From TC-15 sp034437275 (GTDB lineage Bacteria > Chloroflexota > Anaerolineae > Aggregatilineales > Aggregatilineaceae), in contig DAOTUD010000026.1 of NCBI GenBank assembly GCA_034437275.1, positions 1-42,496 on the forward strand: a DNA stretch of 42,496 bases, read 5' to 3'. Made by a program: the position numbers and the translations under genes. The first letter of the stretch is position 1, and each line of letters starts with the position of its first letter. The notes under the pieces were generated by a model. It did not search any database, was not told the origin of the DNA, and saw only the letters and a list, made by a program, of their open reading frames with translations. Of this stretch, positions 8,505-16,994 are shown piece after piece.

Positions 8505-8606
8505 TGGATTAGCATATCGTGCGCATCCAGCCCCAACTAGTAACAACTGTCACAATTAGATGATACTAAAGGAACAGCCTGGTTGTTGCCGCCCTTTTCC
8601 CATCAC

Positions 8607-8629
8607 AAATGTGTGCCTTATACACATCT
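8607..8629. promoter_or_regulatory. CRP/FNR-like dyad upstream of glpABC
   Basis: The dyad has ATGTGT (8609-8614) and ACACAT (8622-8627) arms with a 7-bp spacer, flanked by AAA and CT. It resembles the TGTGA-N6-TCACA site of CRP/FNR-family activators but has one extra spacer base. It lies about 175 bp upstream of glpA. Apart from this site, the other inverted repeat and the terminator, I see nothing coding in 8435-8739. Confidence 0.4.
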
Positions 8630-8675
8630 CGCTAGAGCAGGTGCTCGGGGCTGCCGGCAGACGGATCGTCCACGC

Positions 8676-8713
8676 AAAACAGCCGGGCAGCGTGTCATGA
8701 CGCCGCCCGGCTG
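8676..8713 (-). terminator. Terminator of the pdh operon
   Basis: CAGCCGGGCAGCG (8680-8692) pairs with CGCCGCCCGGCTG (8701-8713) over about 12 bp around an 8-nt loop. On the minus strand the stem is followed by TTTT (8679-8676). It lies 27 bp after the stop codon of the E2 gene. Confidence 0.8.
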
Positions 8714-8739
8714 CGGGGTCGTTGTGTCTCGTGTGCGGC

Positions 8740-10032
8740 CTACATCAGCAGGCGCATCGGGTTCTCCAGCAGGTCCTTGAACACCCGCAGGTAGTCCGCG
8801 GCCTCCGCGCCATCGCTGACGCGGTGATCGACGCTGATGGTCGCCTTCATGTGCATCGCCACACCGATGCTGTTGTCGTCCAGCACGACCGGCTCTTTGC
8901 GCGCCGCGCCGATGGCCACGATGCCGGCTTCCGGCGGGTTGATGATCGCCGAAAAGTGATCGACATCGTACGGGCCGAGGTTGCTGATGCTGAAGGTGCT
9001 GCCTTCGATCTCGTCGGCCTTGACCTTGCCCTCGCGGGCGCGGAAGATCATGTCGCGGTTGTGGGCGGCCATGGCCCCCAGCGCGGTTTTGTCGGCGTCG
9101 CGCGCCACCACGTTGATCAGCCCGCCCTGGGGCAGCGCCACCGCGATCCCGATGTGGATGCGTTTGTGGCGCACCAGCTTGTCGCCGTAGTAGTGCGTGT
9201 TCAGGTTGGGGAACTCGCGCAGCGTGAGCGCCGCCGCCTTCACGATCAGGTCGTTGACGCTGATCTTCTCGGCGTCGTCGGTCACCTGGGCGTTCAGCTG
9301 CTTGCGCAGTTCGAGCAGGGCGGTTACGTCGATGTCGGTCGTGACGTAGAAGTGCGGCACGTACAGCTTGCTCTGCACCATGCGCTGCCCGATGCGCTTC
9401 CGCAGCCGGCTGATGTCGACGATCTCGACGTCCGGCCCGCTGGGTAGCTCGCCGTAGGTCGCTTCGACCTGGGGCGGACCGGCAGGCGTTTCCGCCGGAG
9501 CCGCCGGTTTTTCGCCGGTGGGCGGGGCGGCGGGGGCTTCCTCGGTCGGGAAGTCCTCGATGTCCTGCTTGACGATACGCCCGCCGGGGCCGCTGCCCTG
9601 CACCTGCTGCAGGTCGATGCCGCGCTCCTCGGCGATGCGCCGCGCGACCGGGCTGGCCTTGACGCCGCCGGGCAGTTCGCTGTCCTCGCCGCTGGGGGCG
9701 GGCGCTTCTTTTTCGGCTGCCGGGGCGGGTGCTTCGGCTTCGGCGGGGGCAGCTTCCTCGGCAGGAGCCGCGCCGTCTTCCGGCACAGCCTCACCCGGCT
9801 CGCCGACGAAGCCGATCGCCTCGCCGACCGCCACAATGTCGCCCGGTTGGGCCGACAGCTTGAGCACGGTGCCTGCCACCGTCGACTCGATCTCGATCGT
9901 CGCTTTGTCCGTTTCGATTTCGGCGATGACGTCGCCTTTGCTAATGTCCTGGCCTTCTTCAACCGTCCAGTTGACCAGGGTGCCTTCGGCCATGTCGAAG
10001 CCCAGCTTGGGCATGATGATCTGTTCGGCCAT
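8740..10032 (-). CDS. pdhC: Dihydrolipoamide acetyltransferase, E2 of the pyruvate dehydrogenase complex
   Basis: This 430-residue protein has one N-terminal lipoyl domain with Lys43 in ETDKATIEI. An Ala/Pro/Glu-rich linker follows, then a peripheral subunit-binding domain (VARRIAEERGIDL, near 130-160), a second Pro-rich linker, and the acyltransferase domain ending with DHRVSDG (His403, Asp407). It moves the acetyl group from E1 to CoA and forms the complex core. Its ATG shares one base with the stop of the E1-beta gene (TAATG). A strong terminator follows. The closely related acetoin or branched-chain enzymes are hard to exclude, because no E3 gene is present here. Confidence 0.88.
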   Translation of the reverse strand: MAEQIIMPKLGFDMAEGTLVNWTVEEGQDISKGDVIAEIETDKATIEIESTVAGTVLKLSAQPGDIVAVGEAIGFVGEPGEAVPEDGAAPAEEAAPAEAEAPAPAAEKEAPAPSGEDSELPGGVKASPVARRIAEERGIDLQQVQGSGPGGRIVKQDIEDFPTEEAPAAPPTGEKPAAPAETPAGPPQVEATYGELPSGPDVEIVDISRLRKRIGQRMVQSKLYVPHFYVTTDIDVTALLELRKQLNAQVTDDAEKISVNDLIVKAAALTLREFPNLNTHYYGDKLVRHKRIHIGIAVALPQGGLINVVARDADKTALGAMAAHNRDMIFRAREGKVKADEIEGSTFSISNLGPYDVDHFSAIINPPEAGIVAIGAARKEPVVLDDNSIGVAMHMKATISVDHRVSDGAEAADYLRVFKDLLENPMRLLM

Positions 10033-11015
10033 TATGCAATCACCTCCTTGACGGCGGCAATTACTTTGTCGGCGCTGGGGAGGGCCATCTTCTCGATGCC
10101 GTCGGAATACGGCAGCGGCACGTCCATCGCGCTCACGCGCTTGATGGGCGCGTCCATGTAGTCGAAGACGTGCTCCTGCAACTGGGCCGAGACTTCCGCG
10201 CCGACGTTGAAGTGGGGCAGGCTTTCCTCCACGATCACGCAGCGGTTGGTCTTCTTGAAGCTCTCGAACACCGGCTCCAGGTCCAGCGGACGCAGCCAGC
10301 GCAGGTCGATGATCTCGGCCTCGATGCCGTCGTTAGCCAGTTCATCCGCCGCTGCCAGCGACCACTCCAGGCCCTTCTGGTAGGTGACGATGGTCACGTC
10401 GTCGCCTGCGCGCTTGATGTCGCTCTTGCCGATGGGCAGCACAAAGTCGTCGCCGTCCGGGACTTCGCCGCGCTGCTGAAGCATGGTGCTGTGCTCTACG
10501 AACAGCACCGGGTTGTCGTCGCGGATGGATGCTTTGAGCATCCCTTTGGCGTCGTAGGCGGTGCCGGGCACGGCCACGTAAATGCCGGGGAAGTGCGCAA
10601 AGATCACTTCCGGCGCATGGGAATGCGTCGCGCCAAGCTGCTTGCCGCCGCCGGTTGTGGTGCGTACCACCATCGGCACGGTGAACTGCCCGTTGAACAT
10701 ATAGCGCACTTTGGCCATGTGGTTCACGATGGCGTCCATCGCCACAAAGGCAAAGTTAATCGTCATCAACTCCGCGATCGGGCGTAACCCGGCCATCGCC
10801 GCGCCGACCGCCGAACCAACGATCACCATCTCCGAAATCGGGGTGTCGCGCACCCGTTTTTCGCCAAACTCGTCGAGGAACCCGCGCGTGACGGCATACG
10901 TGCCGCCCCACACGCCGACCTCCTCGCCCATGATAAACACACGCTCGTCACGGTGCATTTCTTCGCGCAAGGCCGAGCTGAGTGCCTCGCGGATTGTAAT
11001 CGGTCTATCTGCCAT
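10032..11015 (-). CDS. pdhB: Pyruvate dehydrogenase E1 component, beta subunit
   Basis: This 327-residue protein begins ITIREALSSALREEM and shows the E1-beta/transketolase pyrimidine-binding motif GEEVGVWGGTYAVTRG, the DTPISE segment and a C-terminal transketolase domain (LRWLRPLDLE, VIVEESLPHFNVGAE). With E1-alpha it decarboxylates pyruvate using thiamine diphosphate and acetylates the E2 lipoyl arm. AGAGGGG stands 5 nt before the ATG, and the gene begins 9 bp after the E1-alpha stop, in one operon. Acetoin dehydrogenase or branched-chain 2-oxoacid dehydrogenase beta subunits look alike; pyruvate is the most likely substrate but not proven. Confidence 0.88.
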   Translation of the reverse strand: MADRPITIREALSSALREEMHRDERVFIMGEEVGVWGGTYAVTRGFLDEFGEKRVRDTPISEMVIVGSAVGAAMAGLRPIAELMTINFAFVAMDAIVNHMAKVRYMFNGQFTVPMVVRTTTGGGKQLGATHSHAPEVIFAHFPGIYVAVPGTAYDAKGMLKASIRDDNPVLFVEHSTMLQQRGEVPDGDDFVLPIGKSDIKRAGDDVTIVTYQKGLEWSLAAADELANDGIEAEIIDLRWLRPLDLEPVFESFKKTNRCVIVEESLPHFNVGAEVSAQLQEHVFDYMDAPIKRVSAMDVPLPYSDGIEKMALPSADKVIAAVKEVIA

Positions 11016-11024
11016 GTTGCCCCT

Positions 11025-12014
11025 CTAGTCAACGTACACGTTGCTGATCAGATCCTCGTAGGTCGGGTCGTCGCTGTTTTTCGCGTATTCGACGGCGTTG
11101 TCGATCACGTCCAACACTTCTTCGTCGATCCGGTTGAGCGTGTTCTCGTCCACGCTCTTGTATTCGGCCATCAAGAACTGGCGGAAGCGTGAGATCGGGC
11201 CGCCCTCGATAAATTTCTCGACTTCTTCTTTGGTGCGGTAGCGCTCCGGGTCGCCCATGCTGTGCCCTTCCAGCCGGTAGGTCAGCGCCTCGACCAGGAT
11301 CGGGCCGTTGGCGCGGGCATAGTCGGCGGCTTCGCTGATGGCGTCGTACACGGCCATCACGTCCATGCCGTCGACGCGCGGGCCTTCCTTCATGCCGCGC
11401 CCGTCGGGGCCGCAGCAGTACGCGCGCGCCTTGTTGACGATCTCGGTCGCGCCGCTGGCCCGTTCGACGGCGGTGCCCATGCCGTACTGGTTGTTCTCGA
11501 CCAGCCACACCACCGGCAGGTCCCACACCGCGCTGAGGTTGAGCGCCTCGTGGAAGTAGCCGATGTTGGTCGCGCCGTCGCCCATCAGGGCCAGCACGAC
11601 GTTGTCCTCCTCTATATACCTGATCTTGAGCGCGATGCCCGCCGCCAGCGGCAAGTGCCCGCCGACGACGGCATAGCCGCCCCAATAGTTGCGTTCGATG
11701 TCGGCCAGGTGCATCGAGCCGCCCTTGCCGCCGTTGATGCCGGTGCGTTTGCCCAGCATTTCGGCCATCAGGGCGTCGATGTCCAGCCCGCGCGCGATGG
11801 CGATGCCGTGATCGCGGTAGGCCGTGATCACATGATCGTCATCGCCCAGGGCGTTCACCGCGCCGACGCCGGTCGCTTCTTGCCCGATGTACAGGTGCAA
11901 AAATCCACCGATAAATCCCTGTTGGTATAATTCGGCGCTGCGTTCCTCGAAACGCCGGATTAACACCATCTGGCGGTACCAATCTAGCAGTGTGTCCTTT
12001 TTTGGTGTTGCCAT
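11025..12014 (-). CDS. pdhA: Pyruvate dehydrogenase E1 component, alpha subunit
   Basis: This 329-residue protein has the E1-alpha start (RQMVLIRRFEERSAELY), the GGKGGSMH segment near 96-102, and the thiamine diphosphate motif GDGATN (145-150) closing with Asn174-Asn175. It binds ThDP at the interface with E1-beta. GAGGGAA lies 5 nt before the ATG. A promoter (12098-12127) and a leader hairpin (12035-12059) precede it. The operon runs E1-alpha, E1-beta, E2 and then terminates, so dihydrolipoamide dehydrogenase must be encoded elsewhere. Confidence 0.9.
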   Translation of the reverse strand: MATPKKDTLLDWYRQMVLIRRFEERSAELYQQGFIGGFLHLYIGQEATGVGAVNALGDDDHVITAYRDHGIAIARGLDIDALMAEMLGKRTGINGGKGGSMHLADIERNYWGGYAVVGGHLPLAAGIALKIRYIEEDNVVLALMGDGATNIGYFHEALNLSAVWDLPVVWLVENNQYGMGTAVERASGATEIVNKARAYCCGPDGRGMKEGPRVDGMDVMAVYDAISEAADYARANGPILVEALTYRLEGHSMGDPERYRTKEEVEKFIEGGPISRFRQFLMAEYKSVDENTLNRIDEEVLDVIDNAVEYAKNSDDPTYEDLISNVYVD

Positions 12015-12034
12015 ATATTTCCCTCAAGCGCATG

Positions 12035-12059
12035 AAAACAGGCGTCTTGCCAACGCCTG
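12035..12059 (-). promoter_or_regulatory. Leader hairpin with T tract before pdhA
   Basis: On the minus strand CAGGCGT and ACGCCTG form a 7-bp stem with a 7-nt loop, followed directly by TTTTC (12038-12035). It lies between the predicted start of transcription (about 12091) and the pdhA ribosome-binding site. It could be a weak attenuator or a transcript stabiliser; no alternative pairing was found. Confidence 0.35.
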
Positions 12060-12097
12060 CAAAAATGAAGATAGCTTCGCTGTGGCGATTGCCATAG

Positions 12098-12127
12098 ATT
12101 ATAGGTAAGTCAGGCGAGGGTTGGCAA
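12098..12127 (-). promoter_or_regulatory. Sigma-70-type promoter of the pdh operon
   Basis: On the minus strand TTGCCA (12127-12122) is followed by an 18-bp spacer and a perfect TATAAT (12103-12098). Transcription would begin near 12091 and give a leader of about 75 nt. The gap 12015-12495 holds this promoter, the leader hairpin, one family B repeat and one family A MITE. Confidence 0.7.
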
Positions 12128-12190
12128 ATAGATCAGGCGGCGTTGGGTCCACGAATAACCTGTCGCGTCGAGTCTGGCCAGCGCAAAAAC

Positions 12191-12290
12191 GCCCCTCACC
12201 CCCCTCCTGCAGAGCAGGTGAGGGGGAGTCACGGCGCGCGTTTTTTCCCCTCGCCCATTGGATGGGAGAGGGGAGGCCGCCCGGCAGGGC
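12191..12290. repeat. Family B hairpin repeat
   Basis: Two adjacent hairpins share GAGTCACGGCGCGCG as the middle segment. The first is CCCCCTCCTGCAGAGCAGGTGAGGG-like, and the second has CTCGCCCATTGGATGGGAGAGG. The same arrangement occurs at 31031-31130, inverted at 24737-24838, and in part at 40472-40533. It lies upstream of the pdh promoter. Confidence 0.8.
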
Positions 12291-12370
12291 GGATGCCCGG
12301 GTTGATAAATGATTTTTAACACCCAATCGCTTTCCCTTATCCGACACATCCGATATTATGTTAGCCAATA

Positions 12371-12462
12371 GGGCGTTATACTAGTTTTACCCCTGGCCCC
12401 CTTTCCGTTCACGGGGAGGGGTAAACCATCGACACACGCGCCAGGATATCTAGCATAACCCC
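12371..12462. mobile_element. Family A MITE with target-site duplication
   Basis: This 92-bp element has ends GGGCGTTATACTAG and CTAGCATAACCCC, which are imperfect inverted repeats. The inner TTTACCCC and GGGGTAAA ends bracket a single hairpin (CCGTTCACGG loop region). CCAATA occurs immediately on both sides (12365-12370 and 12463-12468), as expected of a 6-bp target-site duplication. More than 40 bp of its right arm, read in reverse, match the left arms at 40276 and 42343. It ends 33 bp before the start codon of the WD40 lipoprotein, so its arm lies in that gene's 5' region. No transposase is encoded. Confidence 0.8.
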
Positions 12463-12495
12463 CCAATAAGTGTATTGCGCGGGGGAAAAGACGCG

Positions 12496-14508
12496 ATGAA
12501 ACCCAAACTGTTTGTGATGGTAATTGTGCTTGTGTTGTTGGCCCTGGTGTTGGCCGGTTGTGGTGAGGACGACGCCGGGGATGATGCTGACGCATCCCCC
12601 TGGGATGCGCCGCCGATGCTCGCCGACGATGAACGCGCGGCCCAGTTGGCGTTTGCCGAGCCGGAACTGCTGCGCCTGCCCATCGAGCAGGTACGCAGCA
12701 TCGCCTACAGCCCCGACGGGCAGCAGATCGCCCTGGCCAATGAGCAAGGCATCTGGCTGTATACGGCGGACCTGGAACTGGTGCGGCTGCTGGAGGGCCA
12801 TGCGGAGATGGTGCGCGCGGTGGCGTGGTCGCCGGACGGCGCGCAGTTGGCCAGCGGCGGCCTGGATGACCGCGTGCTGGTGTGGGATGTCGCCAGCGGC
12901 GCGATCGTGACCGAAATCACCGGCCACGCCGACACGGTAACGGCGGTGGCGTGGTCACCGGACGGCACGGAACTGGCCAGCAGCAGCATCGACGCGACGA
13001 TCCGCGTGTGGGACCCGGCCACCGGCGACGAACTGCGCACGCTGCTGGGGCATGAGAATTGGGTGATGGACATGGCGTGGTCGCCGGACGGCGCGCAGCT
13101 TGCCAGCGCCAGCACCGACCAGACGGTGCGCCTCTGGGATGCGGCCAGCGGCGAGCTGCAGGTCACGGTGGCCGGGCAGCACGCCGCGAGCGTCAACGTG
13201 ATCGCGTGGTCGCCAGATGGCGCGCAGCTTGCCAGCGCGGATGCCGGGGCCAACTGGATGGTGTGGGATGCGGCCACCCTGGCCGACGATGCCGATCCGC
13301 TGGTCGAGAACGATGATCACAAGGACGGCATCACCGATCTGGCGTGGTCGCCGGATGGGACGCGGCTGCTCACCGCCAGTTGGGATGCGACGGTGCGCGT
13401 GTGGGACCCGGCCACCGGCGACGAATTGATCGAGCTGCCAGACCACACGGAGGGCGTGTTGTCGGTCGCGTGGGAAGCCAGCGGACGGCGCGTGATCTCC
13501 GGCGCGCGTGACGATACGGTCCGCCTGTGGGACCTGGGCACCACGCTGGACGCCCACCGCACGCCGGTTTTTGCCGGGGCGTGGGCACCGGAAGGGCTGC
13601 GTCTGGTCACCGCCAGCGCGGACAGCATTCGCCTGTGGAACGTCCCTAATCGCTCCGGGCGGGCGCTGGCCGGGCCAGAGGACGACCTCACCGCTGCCGG
13701 CTGGTCGTCGGACGGGGCCTATATTGCGGCGGCGGATGCTGGCGGGTCGCTGTGGCTGTGGGATGCGAGCACTGCCGGGCTGGCGACCGTGCTGCACAGC
13801 CCCGGCGCGGCCCTGACCGCGCTGGCCTGGTCGCCGGATGGCACACGGCTGGCCGGGGTTGCGCCGGACGGGGCGTGGTTGTGGACGGTGCCGGACGGTG
13901 GCGAGCCGGTCGCGCTGGGCACCGGGGATGCGCTGGTGACCGGCGTGCAGTGGTCGCCGGACGGGGCGACGCTGGCCGCCCTGGACGACACCGGCGCAGT
14001 CTGGCTGTTCGCCGCCGCCGACGGCGTGCTGCTCGACACGCTGGCCGGGCCGGTGCAGGTCGTGGCGTGGTCCCCGGATGGGGCGCAGATCGCCGGGGGC
14101 GACCCGGACGGCATGGTGTGGATCTGGGCGCTTGACGATCTGGCCGCGCCGGTCGCGGTCGGCGCGCACGGCGACCCCGTGACTGCGCTGGCGTGGTCCC
14201 CGGACGGGGCGCGGCTGGCGTCCGGCAGCGAGGACGAGGATATCCTGGTGTGGGCCTTTAACAACAACGACCCCGCGCTCGAACTGGGCCACCGGGGCGT
14301 GATCCTGGCGCTGTCCTGGCCCGGCGATGGCGCGCATATCATCGCCGGCGACGACCGGCCCGAGGTCCGCGTGTGGGATGTGGCCAGCGGCGAGCTGCGC
14401 TATGCGCTGCGGCATTTCGGCGCGCCGGTGCAGGATGTGCTGCTGTCGCCGGACGGGTCCTATCTGGTGGTGCTGTCCGGCCCGACGGTGTACGTGTGGG
14501 GCTGGTGA
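12496..14508 (+). CDS. WD40-repeat lipoprotein
   Basis: This 670-residue protein has a lipoprotein signal peptide with lipobox LAGC (Cys22) and an acidic linker. About 15 WD40-type blades follow, each carrying a version of AWSPDGAQLAS and ending in a VWD-type strand. Fifteen blades would suit two fused seven-bladed propellers with one closing strand. It is probably anchored on the outer face of the membrane as a protein-binding scaffold. I prefer ATG 12496 to the in-frame TTG at 12475, because GGGGGA precedes it and the signal peptide then starts correctly. Blades in the first half are much more alike than those in the second half. A MITE lies just upstream. Confidence 0.88.
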   Translation: MKPKLFVMVIVLVLLALVLAGCGEDDAGDDADASPWDAPPMLADDERAAQLAFAEPELLRLPIEQVRSIAYSPDGQQIALANEQGIWLYTADLELVRLLEGHAEMVRAVAWSPDGAQLASGGLDDRVLVWDVASGAIVTEITGHADTVTAVAWSPDGTELASSSIDATIRVWDPATGDELRTLLGHENWVMDMAWSPDGAQLASASTDQTVRLWDAASGELQVTVAGQHAASVNVIAWSPDGAQLASADAGANWMVWDAATLADDADPLVENDDHKDGITDLAWSPDGTRLLTASWDATVRVWDPATGDELIELPDHTEGVLSVAWEASGRRVISGARDDTVRLWDLGTTLDAHRTPVFAGAWAPEGLRLVTASADSIRLWNVPNRSGRALAGPEDDLTAAGWSSDGAYIAAADAGGSLWLWDASTAGLATVLHSPGAALTALAWSPDGTRLAGVAPDGAWLWTVPDGGEPVALGTGDALVTGVQWSPDGATLAALDDTGAVWLFAAADGVLLDTLAGPVQVVAWSPDGAQIAGGDPDGMVWIWALDDLAAPVAVGAHGDPVTALAWSPDGARLASGSEDEDILVWAFNNNDPALELGHRGVILALSWPGDGAHIIAGDDRPEVRVWDVASGELRYALRHFGAPVQDVLLSPDGSYLVVLSGPTVYVWGW

Positions 14509-14640
14509 GATGGCCCGGCCCGGAGCTGGTCGCCATCTGTAACGCTGGTGGGCGAGGGGGAGTGAGGACCTTCCCCCGTCCTATGGATATTGTTTAGCCG
14601 CGCGGGGCGATCTTGTTGCTTGTTGACGAACTGCCTTTTT

Positions 14641-14708
14641 GGCCCTCATCCCCGGCCCTTCTCCCTCAGGGAGAAGGACTCGGCGCTGCCGGAAGGGTGA
14701 GGGCAACC
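14641..14708. repeat. Family C repeat
   Basis: The repeat runs from GGCCCTCATCCCCGGCC through a CTTCTCCCTCAGGGAGAAGG hairpin to GCTGCCGGAAGGGTGAGGGC. The right part matches 22003-22068 (CTGCCGGAAGGGTGAGGGC). It lies between the WD40 gene and the membrane protein gene; nothing else was recognised in 14509-14783. Confidence 0.6.
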
Positions 14709-14783
14709 ATCGGCGTCAAACTGGTTCGCCAACGGTAGCGCAGGGCGGAGCAAGGTCGATATACCGCTGCATAAGGAGTTGTC

Positions 14784-16994
14784 ATGCTGTCTATCCGGCG
14801 GCCAATGGCCGTTGTGTTGTTTTTCATGGTGTTGAGCTTCGTGGTGCTGGCCCCCCTCACGCTGCGGCTGGACTCGTCCGTCCCGGCCCCAGCGGACGAG
14901 GTGATCGACTATTATCATTTCCACTGGAATCTGTGGTGGCTGCGCCATGCCGTCACGCACGGGGAGAACATCTGGTACACAGACTATGTGCTGGCCCCCT
15001 TCGAGCACAACCTGGCGTACCACTCGCTGACGGCGTCGCTGCTGCCGGTGTACGTGGTGTTCGAGCCGCTGGTGGGCCACTACCGCACCGCCAACGGCAT
15101 CATCTGGGGCAGCATGGCGCTCACTGGGGCGCTGATGTTCGCGCTGCTGCGACGCATGGAGATCAGCCGGGGCATGGCGCTGCTGGGCGGGGCCGGGCTG
15201 GCCGCCTCGCCGTACATGCTGCACCACGCCGGGATGGGCCACCTCAACCTGCTGACGGTGTGGTGGCTGCCGCTGGCGCTGCTGGTGTGGCGGCACACGC
15301 ACGCCACCGGTCGCTGGCGCTGGGCGCTGCTGACCGGCGGGGTGCTGTGGGGCATGTGGTTCACCGACACGCTGATCGTGCTGTGGGGCGCGCTGCTGCT
15401 GGGGCCGCTGGCGGTGTGGCAGCTTGCGACTGCGCCGGATTGGGCGGCGCGGCGGCGGCTGGTGCTGCTCGGCGGGCTGGCGTTGGCGCTGGCGATTGCG
15501 CTGGCGTGGGCGCTGGGGCCGTTGCAGCCGACGCTGGACTTCGACCGCGACACGCTGCGCCCGGCGCGCCTGTTGACGCTGCGTTACTACGCCGTGCCGC
15601 TGGAGGCGCTGCTGTTCCAGCCCGGCGCAGGCAATCGCAGCATCGGGCGGCTGCCGGTGGCGCTGGTCGTGCTGGCGATCCTGGCGGGGTGGCGGCAGCG
15701 TCAGGCGCAGGACCGCGAGCGCTGGCTGTGGTTTGGGGCAGGGGCGTTGGCGCTGGTGCTGGCGCTGGGGCCGGATGTTGACGTGCTGGGCGTGCGGATT
15801 CCGCTGCCGTTCCGCATCATTCACGCGGTGTTCGATGGCCAGATGCGCACGCCGGTGCGTTTTCTGCCTCCGGCGATGGCTGGCCTGGTCATCTTCACCG
15901 CACGCAGCCTGGACCCCTGGCTGCGGCGGCGCTCGCAGCGCGGGCAGTATGGCGTGGTGGGGTTGGTCCTGCTGGCGCTGCTGGTCGATTTCGGCGCGTT
16001 GCAACCGGTCCCGCTCAACCCCAAACTGCCGGAGTATGACCTGTACGCGATGATGCGCGCCGAGGACGAGGCGTACGTGGTGGTGGACGTGCCTGCCGGC
16101 CCGTCGAACGGCTGGGACGAGCTGGGGATGCACCCCGAGGCGATGATCTACGGCATCACCCACCAGCAGCGGATGCTCAGCGGGCTGCTGTCGCGGATTC
16201 CGGTCGAGCAGCGCATCTATTACGAGACGTCGGCGCTGATCGGCTGGCTGGCGGGCGTGCGTCCCCTGGATGCGGCGGCGGCCAACAGTGAACTGCGCGG
16301 CATGGTGGAGCAGGGCATCTGGTCGCGCGGCGTGGCGGATGGCCGGGTGGGGTATGTGGTGGTGCACCAGGACTGGATCGAGGACCAACGTTGGCAAGGG
16401 GAAATTCTGGCTTTCCTCAACCTGCATCCCTCGTTATGTTACATCACCACCGAGCGCGACGCGGTGCTCTATCGCGGCGTGTGGCATCCCACAGGCTGCC
16501 CCGATCCGACGCCGCCGCAGCCCACACCGGGCGCGTATACGCTCGACTTCGGGCTGCCGGGTGACGAGGGGGCCATCGGGCCGGGCTGGTTCTGGCCGGA
16601 GCCGGGCTTTCCGGGCGGATCGGCGCGCTGGACGGGCGCGTATGCGGATGCCGCGCCGCTGCCCAACGCCGAGGTGTACACGCACCTGCCGCCGGGCCGC
16701 GCCTATACCCTGACGCTGCGCGCGGTCGCTTACCAGGAACCGCGCCGCGTGCAGGTCATCGCCGCATACGAGATCGACGGTGAACTGCTCCAGGCGGACC
16801 TGGGCACGGTCACGGTCCAGCCCGGCGACTGGGACACCTACACGCTGCCGGAGCCGGTCCCGGCGGACATGCTCGCGCGGACGGGCGGATCGCTGGCGCT
16901 GGCGCTGCGCGCGGACGGGGCACAGCCTGCCGGAGAGCGTCGGCTCACGGCGGCGTACGATTGGCTGCAATTTCAGCCAGTTCCCGCGCCGTGA
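14784..16994 (+). CDS. Multi-pass membrane protein, GT-C glycosyltransferase-like
   Basis: This 736-residue protein has an N-terminal membrane helix, then an extracytoplasmic loop with Asp38-Glu39 followed by DYYHFHWN. About ten further hydrophobic helices run to near residue 400, before a long soluble C-terminal region. The topology and acidic first loop resemble GT-C lipid-linked sugar transferases, but no family-specific signature was recognised, so the role is inferred. AAGGAG lies 6 nt before the ATG. The last 50 bp overlap the convergently transcribed ATPase gene. A second GT-C-like protein, unrelated in detail, is encoded at 28593-30863. Confidence 0.7.
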   Translation: MLSIRRPMAVVLFFMVLSFVVLAPLTLRLDSSVPAPADEVIDYYHFHWNLWWLRHAVTHGENIWYTDYVLAPFEHNLAYHSLTASLLPVYVVFEPLVGHYRTANGIIWGSMALTGALMFALLRRMEISRGMALLGGAGLAASPYMLHHAGMGHLNLLTVWWLPLALLVWRHTHATGRWRWALLTGGVLWGMWFTDTLIVLWGALLLGPLAVWQLATAPDWAARRRLVLLGGLALALAIALAWALGPLQPTLDFDRDTLRPARLLTLRYYAVPLEALLFQPGAGNRSIGRLPVALVVLAILAGWRQRQAQDRERWLWFGAGALALVLALGPDVDVLGVRIPLPFRIIHAVFDGQMRTPVRFLPPAMAGLVIFTARSLDPWLRRRSQRGQYGVVGLVLLALLVDFGALQPVPLNPKLPEYDLYAMMRAEDEAYVVVDVPAGPSNGWDELGMHPEAMIYGITHQQRMLSGLLSRIPVEQRIYYETSALIGWLAGVRPLDAAAANSELRGMVEQGIWSRGVADGRVGYVVVHQDWIEDQRWQGEILAFLNLHPSLCYITTERDAVLYRGVWHPTGCPDPTPPQPTPGAYTLDFGLPGDEGAIGPGWFWPEPGFPGGSARWTGAYADAAPLPNAEVYTHLPPGRAYTLTLRAVAYQEPRRVQVIAAYEIDGELLQADLGTVTVQPGDWDTYTLPEPVPADMLARTGGSLALALRADGAQPAGERRLTAAYDWLQFQPVPAP

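Noticed and set aside
8617..8630. CTTATACACATCTC resembles part of a sequencing-adapter (transposon mosaic end)
   Set aside because: Only 14 bases match; the flanking adapter bases are absent on both sides and the segment is half of a symmetrical dyad, so contamination is less likely than chance.
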